From: Cryphonectria parasitica EP155
Taxonomy: Eukaryota; Ascomycota; Sordariomycetes; Diaporthales; Cryphonectriaceae
Assembly (NCBI RefSeq): GCF_011745365.1
Contig: NW_024468921.1
Coordinates: 1 to 64,000 of the forward strand
Direction: 5' to 3'
Length of the DNA: 64,000 nucleotides
Below are positions 11,985 to 22,741 of this stretch, in pieces. The notes beneath the pieces were generated by a model that ran no database searches, was not told the origin of the DNA, and was given only the letters and a program-made list of their open reading frames with translations. The first letter of the stretch is position 1, and each line of letters starts with the position of its first letter. Position numbers and translations under genes: made by a program.

Positions 11985-12657
11985 CACAGGGGCTTCAGAA
12001 ACCTCGCTTTCCAGGAAACCCGACCAATCCACCACTGCATTCTCCACATCTACAGAATTCCAGTCGAAACCTCCAGAGGAAGAATTCCCAGGAGCAACAA
12101 CAGGCCCCGCGGAAACCACAGCCTGCACCTCAGCAGCTACACACTCGCACTCCTCCTCCTTCAGGCCCTCATTCACCAGCTTTATCCCCTTCTCCTGAAG
12201 AAAGCGTCGCTGCTTCTTCAGCTGTAACAAACAAGCCAGCGATTCATTCATACAGGCCTGAAATTCCAACAACCGCTCCTCCTCCTCAAGCTCGCACTCA
12301 TCAATACAGATTAACTTATCAGTAACCCGGAATACTAAGAGGAAAGGCTTTAGTTAATGAAGAAAAGATATTCAGAAGGAAATACTAATAAGAAGAAACG
12401 AGCATGCAACCTGCATTGCAGGAACGACTCCGCTTGATGCATTGCGAACAACTCTTTATTCTATTTACCATCTTACATAATACCTCTTCTTCCAAATACA
12501 AAGAATATAGCATCACCTCGTATCCATTGGATTCAATATAATCGAAACATTCCCAACAAGCAAGGCTCTTCTTGGAAAGAATAGAGGAAGAAGATTTACC
12601 AATGCAAGAATTTAAGATTCTGTTCGATATCTCGATTAGGAAGGCATAACCACGCAT
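11985..12657 (-). pseudogene. Antisense accessory ORF of A2 (variant; C-terminus lost)
   Basis: It is read leftwards from an intact ATG at 12655-12657, 64 bp inside the 3' LTR. The first 89 codons are open: an N-terminal FLIEI motif shared with other copies, then a Cys-rich part with C-W-E-C and C-S-Q-C-I plus SRSCNAGC. A frame break around 12272-12385 separates this from a second open stretch (from 12272 leftwards). That stretch has a Leu/Lys/Arg coiled-coil-like segment (LLQLKKQRRFL), Glu-rich E-E-E-C-E-C, then the conserved FDWNSVDVEN and DWSGFLESE motifs. The 11.98 kb deletion junction removes the true stop, so the frame continues into former pol antisense. Base composition is far less AT-rich than the rest of the window, as if this variant mostly escaped RIP. 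Function is unknown. Confidence 0.6.
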
Positions 12658-12707
12658 ACGGAAGACTTGCTGAATACTTACAGAAGATTGTTGAGAATAA
12701 CAACTGA

Positions 12708-12721
12708 TAGAAGGGAAATGA
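12708..12721 (+). promoter_or_regulatory. A2 polypurine tract
   Basis: The purine-rich AGAAGGGAAATGA immediately precedes the 3' LTR start at 12722. The same tract precedes the 3' LTR in A3 and A6, and is found in reverse complement in A1, A4, A5, A7 and A10. It is the expected plus-strand primer. Confidence 0.8.
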
Positions 12722-13126
12722 TGTTATAATCCATCCAATATGCAGATCACGAAAACAGATCACAGGCAAACAAGGACCAGATATCATAACTCAATATCAA
12801 ACAACTCATAAGGATTACATAACCCAGAGTTAGAGTTATAAGCTAACCAATCAGAAGAGCTCACCTGTGCTCACCGAGCTTCAGTAAGCATCACTGAGTA
12901 GCAGTAAGCCTCAGTGAGCATTAGCAAGCCACACTGAAGAGCTGAATATATAATCATACGTTCATTACCATTAGATAGATCATCATACATAGCTCTTCAG
13001 TTGTTAATCTAAGTATTCAGTTTCATATACTGAGTAGCTCCAAAGGCAGTAAATACTTGCATCGCTTATTAGAACTTGTACGGTTCCGTATTCAAGAACT
13101 TGACACTTTGATACCGCTCTTGTTAG
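12722..13126 (+). repeat. A2 3' LTR, first 405 bp
   Basis: It is interrupted at 13126 by element B after the TTAG target site. The remaining 54 bp lie at 25433-25486. Inverted repeats TCACTGAG (12891-12898) and CTCAGTGA (12910-12917) sit in U3. Confidence 0.93.
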
Positions 13127-13445
13127 TGTTGTGGTGGCCAGGGTGGTAGTCCGTGGAACATGGAGTACAGTGGGTTAAGGGTCCTTATACATATAAAGAA
13201 TACCACCCACTTTTCAAATTCTTTAGCTATAAGCAACAATGAAGCATCCTTTCTCTTCTTTTCAATTCTGAACCCTTTGGACAGGTCTAAGACAGGTTTT
13301 TCACCCTGTTCTTGTGCCCGTGTAGCCTTAGTTTGCTGTCCTCATCTGCATAGGCACGCTTGGATTGTACGAGCTCTTGCCCATTGCTTCAGCAGCTATT
13401 TGTCCCTTTTTCTTTCGAGAGCGATAGCGCTCTAGTTCTGGTTTA
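13127..13445 (+). repeat. B 5' LTR (319 bp)
   Basis: It starts TGTTGTGGTGGCC and ends CTGGTTTA (CTGGTTCA in the 3' copy). A TATAAA box lies at 13192-13197. It is less AT-rich than its surroundings. Confidence 0.95.
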
Positions 13446-13446
13446 A

Positions 13447-13464
13447 TGGTGCGGTAAGTGTGGA
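13447..13464 (+). promoter_or_regulatory. B primer-binding site
   Basis: TGGTGCGGTAAG begins one base after the LTR. The TGG start fits pairing with the CCA end of a tRNA whose 3' end would read ...CCGCACCA. I cannot say which tRNA. Confidence 0.6.
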
Positions 13465-14354
13465 CTTAGCTGTTCAGGCTGATAGCTCAGGACTGTTGTT
13501 GTCATAGTTTGTGAGAATCAGCAAAATCAGCAAGTCAATCCTATGAACAGGCATACTCTTTTCCCTGCTAAACTTTTATCTTTTTGTTAATCCTATACTG
13601 AACTGACAGTCTGTGCAATATATCCAGGCTTTGAATTATTCCAGAGATCTCTTGCAAAGAGGAGATGGGTGAGCAAAGAAGGAATGATATGAGTTCCAGT
13701 TGAAGGTTGGGGAGCGGAGTGCTGAGCTAGCAAGCTAACATTACGAAGAAACGAATTCCCTTATGCAACATTTTATACATCGAATAACATTCAAAGTCTC
13801 AGTCCAGTATACTCCAGATCTGTATAGATTGCAGACAGTTTAATTATGCTAGAAGTGAATCTGTAGTTAAATTATAGAGTATGATGCTCTTGGTGGATGG
13901 AACTCTGCAAAAGGGAGCAGCATGAGCTGCAAGATCTGTAACTCCTGCAGTAGTCCGATTAGCACGCTCTATCTGGTTACATCTGGCTACATTGATTCTT
14001 TGAATTAAAAGCTTGCTGGTTGCATTATCTCGGAGAGAGAGAAAACAAGAGAATGGAAATGAGAAAGTATCAGTGCATACTGGGAATAGAGATTGAGAAT
14101 TACAACAACATCAGTTGATATCGAACTCTAATTAGTATCTTATACCTGGCTAGAAATGCTTCTATTGATTAGCAGAACTTTTGATAAAGAAAATCCTAGT
14201 ATAGTACAGAATAACTGATTCAAGCTTTTATTATTTACTGCAAGATCAGCTTCATACATTTCCCGCTCACGGATTGAGTCTTCCTTAAACATCTGAACTT
14301 CCTTAATCTGGATAATACTATCTTCCGCAGTATATGGAAAGCATTCTGGCTGTG
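13465..14354 (+). other. B leader region, no gene seen
   Basis: About 890 bp lie between the PBS and the likely gag start. No frame carries a recognisable protein. It would hold the packaging and 5' untranslated sequences of the element. Confidence 0.5.
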
Positions 14355-17311
14355 ATGCTCTTAATTCGAGAATCTCGAGCTAGGAAAGTAAAGAAATATC
14401 GGAGAAAACGATAATCGCAGAGGAACATAGCTTCTACATCTAAAGAGTTCTTTAATCAGATACCCAGTTTCTCCAACTATCTAGCCAATAACTACTATGG
14501 TTAGAACTTCAGATTTCTCTTTCACAGTGAGCTTGCTGGTAGTGGATTGATGTTGTTTGCTTGTATGAAAGTCTTCTTATAGCTGAAGCAATTCAATTAG
14601 TGGCATTAGATCAAAGGGATTAATAATACTTAAGTACTCAACTTCATAAAAAGCTTCTATGCAGATACAATTATTGCTGAAGAAGTGGAAAGATTTATTA
14701 CAAGTATCAAAACTTGGAATGAATAGAAGAAGCGATTATTAGTTGCTTATTGCTCTTAGGACTATCTCCAGGTATATATCTCCAAGCAGAAGCATCTGAA
14801 TATTATTAATAACTGTTTCATTATCAATGCTGCTAGCTTTTGATTATTCATTATGAACTATAATAATGCTCTTATTTGTTTTAAGATTAGAGATAGTTAA
14901 TCTATAGCAGAAGCATGAATAAAGCTTTCTTCAATCTGAATCAAGCATCTCCAAGCTAATTATAATATTACTGCTGAAAGCATTAGCAACAAGAAATGAT
15001 CTTATCTTATAGAAAAGCTATTGAAAGTTCATTGTAAAGCACTCCAAAAGAAGACTTAAGACTAACTTGCTTTTAATACTATCAACCTTCAACTTTATCA
15101 ACAAGCTTAATTCCAAGATCCTTCTATATCTTCATTTCAGCTAATCCTTAACCAGATATAGCTCATTCCTATTCTATATCCAATACATAATGCTTTCAGT
15201 TAATCAATGAATCTATCGGAATAAGCAGTAAGGCTATTATACTATTAATTGTCTTAATAATTAACTTGTAATTAATAAGCTTAGCTTGAACTAACTAAGC
15301 AGATCTTAAAAGCTGAATCTACTCAGAAGAGCAACTAAGAATATAACTAGTTAGCTTTAATAATAAAGTAATTCTGCATTAATCAAATTATAATAGCAAA
15401 ATCCTTAAAGCTGCAAACTAATGCTCTTAAACAGATGCAAAATGTTTTATATAACTAAACTAAAGCTCTATAGAAGATCTTACAACTAATCAGACATTCC
15501 CAAACTGTTTCTGCAAGAAATCCTCTCCAGGGAAATACAAATTCCTTGTAGATGAGTATTATCTATACAAGTTCGGAGAATGAGAGGAAGCAGTACTCTA
15601 AAGCATAGCAAGCAGAGATTAATGAAATCCTGAAAAAGAATAGAACTCTATGCAGATGCTATAGCTATAGATTAAAGTTCCATAGAGCTCATAAATGCAT
15701 GGAACTCTGTACTGTTATAAATTATAGCATTTGCTATACTCCAGCATTAGCAAAGCTAGAGTAGCATCTTAGCAATTGCTCGGAGTTTCTAGACTTTAGA
15801 TTAAAACCAGTATTATATAGCTAGATTATATTCGCTCGAAATAATTCTAAAAGCAGTATAATCCGTCTGATTCTCAATCTTTATAAGGATTAGCAGCTAA
15901 AGGGTATTGAAAATCCTTAGATCTCTTGATATGTTAGCTTGATTCAAGAGAATGAGAAATAGCATGAAGATCCTAAGATAGCTAAGAATAAGATACTATA
16001 AGAAGAAACTAATCCTATTTCCAGATGCAATAATTAGTATAGAATCAATAATATTGAGATTCTTAGCAATGCTAATAAGATTCAAATGAGGAAGTTATAT
16101 CTTACTCTAGCTCAAGCTGAACTGTATCTATCAAAGCTTCTTAGCATTAATGCTGTAAATATTGAGCTTGTTCAAGCTTAGATAAATGCGGATGAAGCAA
16201 AGAAATGCTGTATTAAGAAAGCTGGATATGATGATAGTAAGATTGGAAAAGATGCAAGTATGAGAACTATTGAGATCCCTATACATTTCAGGAATATTGA
16301 ATCAGAGGAATTCAATAAGCAATTCAATAGTCTGGATAGAGAGCTAACAGTTCAGGCTATTAATAACAAGCTTCTAAATCAGTTTCTAGATTACTTATTG
16401 AAAGTTTTAAGCTGGAAGATAATAGTTATATTATCAGAATGAGAAGCTCATCTAATTTACAGTCTTCAAGGAATTAGCTCTAAAGCTCGAAAAGTTGTTA
16501 ATCTCAATAATCAAACCAGCTCGGATCTGCACAAGATAGATACTGCTGGATCAGCTAATTTATTGCAGCATAAACCCGGAATCTCAATGCTTTTCCAGCT
16601 TGAAGAGCTTATTAATAGTTAGATTATCAATATTTGGGATATTACTGAGTATCTTTCGAGACTAGCTTAACTATCTGCAATTCAAGCTTTATCTCTTATT
16701 GCTAAATCTAGCTATATCAAGCTTACTATTAATATGATTCGAGCTTTTAACAAATTCTCATTTCCTTCTATAATAGCTTTCATAACTGCTTTTAGCAGCA
16801 TCTGAAATAGAAGCATTACTCCGATAGCATATATTCCTTTGCAGCTGGGAGATAAAGAGAATGAATCTGTATAAGCAATGCTAAATACAGATGCTGAAAT
16901 AAGCTTAGTAGCTCTCTCTCTATATTCAAACATGCGCTTATCTTATGTGCTAATATTAAATATTATCTTACGTATGTATAATAAATCAGATATAGTGCTT
17001 ATTAGAATTCTTGAAACCGATATTTTCTGTAGCAGTTTCTCTGAATAGGTAATATTCTATATTGTTAACAACAGATTAATATTATCAAATCATTCTATGC
17101 TGTTAGGAATGCTATTTGTAATACAGACTAAGCTTTTCTTTGATTACTCCATTCCTGGATTTCTCCATGCAAGCTTTGCCTTTGAAGAAGTATAACTGAT
17201 TACTACAATTAGCGATCAGAAACTCCTTAAAGGGAAGGATTTATACAGAATTATACCAAAAAACTAAGTGCTAGCAGCTACTCTGAGAGATGCAGAGCTG
17301 TTAGCGGAGAA
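14355..17311 (+). pseudogene. gag: B gag-protease, RIP-degraded
   Basis: From ATG 14355 one frame continues for nearly 3 kb with stops only at probable Trp and Gln positions. The N-terminus is basic (R-K-V-K-K-Y-R-R-K-R). A capsid-like helical, Gln/Asn-rich part covers about residues 70-400. A Cys/His cluster with C-R-C-Y and H-K-C-M-E-L-C lies near 15655-15710. A second helical segment contains an intact stretch at 16260-16442. At about 16842-17000 a retropepsin-like segment reads A-M-L-N-T-D-A-E-I-S-L, where the ancestral Asp-Thr-Gly has become Asn-Thr-Asp. In B, protease therefore lies in the gag frame, and RT starts in the -1 frame near 17312. Gag identity rests on position, composition and the Cys/His cluster, since capsid proteins are poorly conserved. 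Confidence 0.7.
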
Positions 17312-20300
17312 GTTGTTCCAGAGTGAGTGTTGTTAAAGAAAAGAGATACAGCTGTAATATCTATATCTGAACGAGATATTGCAGCTGTTATGAATGAATT
17401 AATAGTAGAACTGATGGAAAGGAAGTTGAAAGAGAGTTGCTTCATGGTGAATAAGGAAGGAGCGATCTAAGGGTTTTGCTTATATGGAATGTACAGCAGC
17501 TAGCGCTATTCATGCTAGCTATGTTATATAGGAAAGGAAAGAAAAGATATTTTAAGCCTGATTAATACTCTTTACAAGCTCAAAAACAAGAAGATTAAGC
17601 TAATTAATAATTCCCAGCCTGATAGTTCAGTATCGAAAGGAATAATCAGATGAAAGTCTGCTAAGGTTGAGGAGATAAAACGAGCTTAGCAATCTACAAA
17701 GCCTACTAAGTATGATGAGTGGATTGAACCCAAGTTCAGCAATCTGAATTCTGATCAGCATCTGAGATCTAATCAGTGAGCTGCTATGCAAGAAAAAAAC
17801 TGTAAAGAGTTTTCTGAAGCTGAGAAGGAAATGTTCAAACATATGTTGAGAAATAGAATCAAAGCTCTTGCATGGAACTTTACTAAGATTGGAAAGATTA
17901 TTGAGAAAGTAGCTTCCTTGCAAGAAATCAGAACTGTACTCTACAAGGTTTTTCAAGCAAGATATATTCCAATCCTTAATGCTCTCAGGCTAAAGTTGAT
18001 AGAGCTTCTGAAACAACATATCAAGCGGAAGATCATTAAGAAAAGCTATGCATTATACAGAAACAACTAGTTTCTAATTATTAAAAAGGATAATAGCTTA
18101 TGCCTGATCAATAATGCTCAAAAATATAACAAGCACAGCTTCAAGAATGCCTTTATACTGCCTGCTTCAGATGAATTCTCGAAGGAGTTCGCTATATGCA
18201 AAATTCTTTTATTGCTCAACTTCTTTTCCGGATACAATCAAGTACAATTGCATTCTAATAGCAGAGATATAATGATCTTCTTAACGTTCTTAAGCCTGTT
18301 CAGAATGTATATTTTACTTCAGAGTGCTACCAACTCTATTGCTCAGTTTATAAGAATAATGATTAAACTTCTATATAATCTTATTTCTTATATATGCTAG
18401 CTTTTTCTTAATAATATTCCTATTTGTAGTTCTATAACAATCTATAAAGATAAAGAGATTCCGAGCTTTTCCGAAATATATAAATATATTGCTGAGTATA
18501 TTAGAAATCTTAATAAGATTCTTATAAATGCAAAGCTAGCTGAAGCTACAATCTCAGCATTCAAGTTAGAATAGTGCTAAGTGAAAGTTAATATAGTTAG
18601 TTATATTATCAGTTCCAGCGGATAATAATCTCAGAACAGAAAGATGGAAAAGCTTCTAGCTTGAATAGAATGCAAGAATATTAAAAATATCCGCTTTTTC
18701 ATTGAACTGATTATTTATTATACAGCTTGAATTTGGAACTTTGCAATCATTATCTGATTACTCTACAATCTTTTCAAGAAAGATATTGCATGAAGATGGA
18801 AGAAGGAATAGAAAGAAGCTGTTGCTATACTTATTCGAATACTCATATCTCATCCAGTTATTATTTCAATTAATTATAGCACTAATGCTAGAAAGATTGT
18901 TCTTATGATAGATGCAAGCCTGTTAAGCTAGAGCGCTGTACTAATGCAGATAATAGAGAATAAACGAAAGCTAGTATGTTTTATTAGCGGAATCTGAATA
19001 GTTGCAGTACAGAAGTACGATGCTACTAAGAGGAAGTATTGCACTATTCTCTATACTCTACAATCTCTTCAGCAGCATCTCTATAATTGCTATTTCATTC
19101 TAGAAACCAATACTTGCATTCTGATAAACCAACTTAATAAAGGAATAAATAATATATCCAGTGCTCTTCTGAACAGATGAGTAGCAGTAATTAAGATATT
19201 TAACTTTATTATTAAATATATTTCTAAGTTAAAGAATCCTATAGCTGATATCCTTTCTTAATCTCTATACTTAATGCTATCTAAGGAAGATAAAGATAGC
19301 AATATTAAGAACTAGTATAATGCTTAGCTTAATAGCATAAACTCAGATAAAGCTAATCTAGTATTATTGCTAAATCTAATTCTTTAGTAGATGGAATAAT
19401 TGAAATAGTATGTAGAGTTCTTATGCTACAAAATCATTCTATTAAAACTCTCTAAGAGGGATTGCAAGAACTTCATAATAGAAGCATTAAAGCATTAAGT
19501 ACTTGATTAAGCTCTGTAGCGCTATACTGATACGAAACTCCTATGCTGATAAATAGTAAATGATTCTGATCTTTATTGCTGAATCATTAGAGAATGTTAT
19601 ACTAAGTTTGAATATTGAGATTGAGACTTTATAGTAGCTTGTATCAAGCAATTCTATTACTAGAGAGGTTTCTGAACAGATGTAGCTAATGCTGTTTCGG
19701 ATTGCAAGAAGTATGCAAAGTTTGATCCAAAGATGTGAAAGAAAGAAGTAATCCTAACTCTTTCAAGTTAATTCTTTATAAGAATCAGTATTAATATTCA
19801 ATATATAGCTGAGAATAGCGATTATAGATATCTTGCAGAAGCTTGCTATGATCTGATCAGCTATATACTTGCAAGATCTCTCAAGAAAGCTATAGCTGCA
19901 GAAATGAGAAAGTTTATTTTGAAAGAAATTATTCTTATATTCGAATACTCTCTCAAAATTACTGTTGATAGAAAACTAGAAAACAAGGCTGAGATAGCTA
20001 AGACCATTAGAGCTCTTGAGATCCTGCTTATTCAGATCTTCAGTTACAATTCCCATATCTAAAGATAAGTAGAAGCTAATTATCTTTCCTTAGCAAGTGC
20101 TCTTGCTAAGCTAGCTAATGCTTAACTCTGGAGATAGAAGCAGTATTTGAAACTCGCACTTTTTACTGAAAGAACTACAATCCGCTAGTTGTATAGATAT
20201 AGCTTCTTCTATTTGATTTTCGGTTGAAAGCTGCTTATTCCAATTGAAACTGAAATCTTAATATAAAGAGTTCTTATATGAACTGGAAACTAATTCCCTC

Positions 20301-21053
20301 AGAAAGCATTTGAAATGCAGTTGAGGATAATTGCAGCTAAGGAAGATGATATGCAGAAGGCAATTGAAGCTGTTCAAGCATACTATCAAAAGATTGCAGC
20401 TAAAAGTTAAATGCAGAATCTAATACGAAAATCTCAACTAAATATTAAAGATCTCATGCTTATCTATAATTATATTCGGAAAATAAGCTACTCGCATAAT
20501 ACTAAGATTTCTTATAAGTAAAAGAATCCATATCTAATTGCTCAGATCCTAGATAAACATGCTTATAAGCTCAAGATTACAGACAGAGTTCTGCTAAAAA
20601 GCATATATTCAGCTATTAATTTCAAAAAGTTTATATGAAATATGAATAGCATTTGGGAATTCAAAATGCTTATGCTCTGAGAAGAAGATATTGAGCTTCA
20701 ATTTAGCTAATTATTAGCAGAAAAGCTAGATTCGATGAAAGCTCTCTAGTAAGAGGAACCAGATAATAATATCCTCGAAGTTCAGAAAGCAGATTCAAGT
20801 AATAATATCATATTCTGAGTTCCAGATATTATTAAGCACAATCTTACATCTAGCTAGATCAGTTCTGATTCAGAAACTATTAATCTAGCAACTGAAGCGG
20901 ATAATAATGCTGAGAATGGAAATGGAGTTAGTAATAGTAAACATTTTACACAAACAGCAGAGAAGGAAAAACGAGAATAGAAGAAAGCAGATAGAAGTAG
21001 AATATTTATACCAATCCTAACTAAATCAGCGTTTTTAGCTTATAAGGGAGGTT
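17312..21053 (+). pseudogene. pol: B pol: RT-RNase H-integrase, RIP-degraded
   Basis: A single frame (-1 to gag) is followed from 17312 to a TGA at about 21051-21053. RT at about 17930-18610 shows INNAQKYNKH, then FFSGYNQVQLH (the FSGYDQ motif), ATNSIAQF, and LFLNNIP, where the catalytic DD pair has become NN. RNase H at about 18740-19200 contains M-I-D-A-S-L. Integrase has a zinc-binding-like segment with C-K-K-Y-A-K-F near 19700, a core at about 19780-20230 with T-V-D-R-K-L-E-N and Y-N-S-H-I-Q-R-Q-V-E-A, and a basic C-terminal domain to about 20640. A Glu/Asp-rich tail follows. I see no chromodomain. Catalytic Asp-to-Asn changes are what G-to-A mutation would give. Confidence 0.87.
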
Positions 21054-21342
21054 GATTTCTTTCTATTCATATTTCCTTTTTGTTTGCAAAATACGTTTTC
21101 TTTTTATCTTTTCTATTCCATCTTGTATATTTTGCTAGGAAAGAAGGAACGAAATATCGTCTGCTATCACTTGCTATAGAATACTATAAACCCATTTAAA
21201 AATTTCAAAGCATTCAGCACAGAGTATGTTGACTAGCTCTAAAGCTATTTTCATTGTTCAAAAATTGCAGTATATTGGAATGCAATGCATGAAAAATGCA
21301 GAGCGCTAAAGAAATACTGCAATCTATAAAGATTCCTTACTT
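21054..21342. other. Spacer between B pol and cargo ORFs, nothing recognised
   Basis: About 290 bp. I see no reading frame, repeat or motif here that I can support. Confidence 0.4.
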
Positions 21343-21711
21343 TTATATATTATTCTCATTACTAGAATATCTGTAAATATCATCTAATAGCTTTCTTCTT
21401 ATTCTATTCAGATCCATATTATTCGTATCATTCGCTGAAGAATTATTATTAAAAATAGAGAAAGAATCTTGAGACTGAATAAACTTAGCTCATTTCTCGA
21501 TACAAGATCCTACTACAGCTTTGCTCTTGCCTTTATTCTTGCTGCAAGATATAGATTGTGGAGCTATCTGTCCAGATCTAGATACTCCCTTCTTGAGAGC
21601 AGAAGGAGCAGTACTCTTCTTACTAATCTATACAGATAAAGTTAGCAGTAATCTTCTTAAGTATTGCAACTATAGTTGATTATAAGACTTATAATATCCT
21701 GTGAATATCAT
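21343..21711 (-). pseudogene. B cargo ORF 1, minus strand (123 codons, unrecognised)
   Basis: It reads leftwards from ATG 21709-21711 to TAA 21343-21345. The frame is interrupted by only three stops, two TAG and one TGA, each consistent with a former Gln or Trp. The N-terminus is hydrophobic/aromatic (Y-Y-K-S-Y-N-Q-L). The middle is basic and Ser-rich (S-A-L-K-K-G-V-S-R-S-G-Q, then C-S-K-N-K-G-K-S-K). An I-E-K-x-A-K-F-I segment follows, and the C-terminus is Asn/Ser/Arg-rich with L-N-R-I-R-R-K-L-L-D-D-I. It is on the strand opposite to gag-pol and diverges from ORF 2 across 83 bp. I do not recognise the family. It could be a small nucleic-acid-binding protein, judged only from its charge. Confidence 0.45.
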
Positions 21712-21794
21712 TTTCTTAATATAAGAGAAACTTATTTGATCTAGTTATATATAATATCTTTATTCCGTATAAGCTTGTATTAAGCTTTGATAAT
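21712..21794. promoter_or_regulatory. 83-bp divergent intergenic region between B cargo ORFs 1 and 2
   Basis: This short AT-rich gap lies between two start codons facing away from each other (21711 on minus, 21795 on plus). If both ORFs were once genes, this would have carried a bidirectional promoter. No specific box is convincing at this AT content. Confidence 0.3.
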
Positions 21795-22649
21795 ATGCTT
21801 AATATTAGCATTGAAGTTAACTTGAGAATCTATCTCGATTATATATTGAGAGCTAAGTTAGTAAAACAAGTGCTAATACTGCAAGAAGAATAATAATTAG
21901 TATATATTCAAATTTAATTAAAGATATTGGAATAGAAATCTTATTCGTATATTGTGCTTTTTAATACAAAAGAAGTTTTTAGTATAGTTATATCCAGATT
22001 TTGTATAATAAATGCAATTACTATATTTCCTATTGAAGAAGCTCTCTATTGAAATGCATTCTAGGAAAAGCTAGTTAATATTAATCTGCTATTTCTGTAT
22101 AAGCATATAAGCAGTAGCATACTAATAGGAGCAGCAATTGCAAAGGATTAGATTATGCTAATTATAGAACTGAACGAGAAGGGAATTTACTTGCTTAGAG
22201 CGGGAGAAGATGCAGATAAGATATTTGCTAAAGAGCTTCCAACTAGCTTTATATATCATAATAGGATTCAGTTTAATAGAATTCTTATTATTCAGCTTTG
22301 TGAAATAAGCAGCAAAGCTAGAGCTTGATAGTAAGTTGTTTCAAAACATGATATCGCTTTGAATATTCCAAGAAGTATATATCAAGCTAAGATCTTCCTT
22401 AATAGTATTGAAATCTATAATATTAAGAAAGTTAATATGAATATTCTTAAGCTAGTAATAGTTGCTGCTCTGAGAAGAAGAAACCGAAGAAGAAAATCAG
22501 ATTCAGATCTTATCAATCTCTTGAAGAGCAGTATTTACCTGCAAAGAGAAAACAGCATCAGTAATAATTCGAGATATCTTAAGTGTATTGCAGAGCTGAG
22601 CAAGGGAAGATTGATAGAAGGAGAAGTTGTTATACAAAGAATGAATTGA
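21795..22649 (+). pseudogene. B cargo ORF 2, plus strand (about 285 codons, unrecognised)
   Basis: From ATG 21795 the frame runs through about 225 codons with few stops, again at Gln/Trp-type positions (a double TAA, then a TAG; further on a TGA-TAG-TAA cluster that could be Trp-Trp-Gln). The product looks globular, alternating hydrophobic and charged: I-E-E-A-L-Y, K-L-V-N-I-N-L-L-F, A-I-A-K-D, L-N-E-K-G-I-Y-L-L-R-A-G-E-D-A-D-K-I-F, I-Q-L-C-E-I-S-S-K-A-R-A. After about 22470 either this frame (Arg-rich, to TGA 22647) or the +1 frame (Glu/Lys-rich, to TGA 22765) could be the true C-terminus. No signal peptide or membrane span is evident. I cannot name a family. Confidence 0.5.
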
Positions 22650-22741
22650 AAGGCAAGATAAACTGAAGGAGAGATTGTTGAACAGTTTGCTGAAGGTTGA
22701 TAAGATAGTAATGAATAACAAATATACTCAATTGAGTTACT

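Noticed and set aside
11842..12198. 118-codon plus-strand frame rich in Pro/Ser/Thr in A2
   Set aside because: It crosses the deletion junction out of the pol frame and is the complement of the antisense ORF; the low stop density is explained by high GC. Not called as a gene.
13160..13435. 91- and 107-codon frames in the B LTRs (13160-13435 and 25095-25418)
   Set aside because: They cover the less mutated LTR, which has few stops in any frame. They share no feature beyond LTR identity and lie in untranslated LTR sequence.
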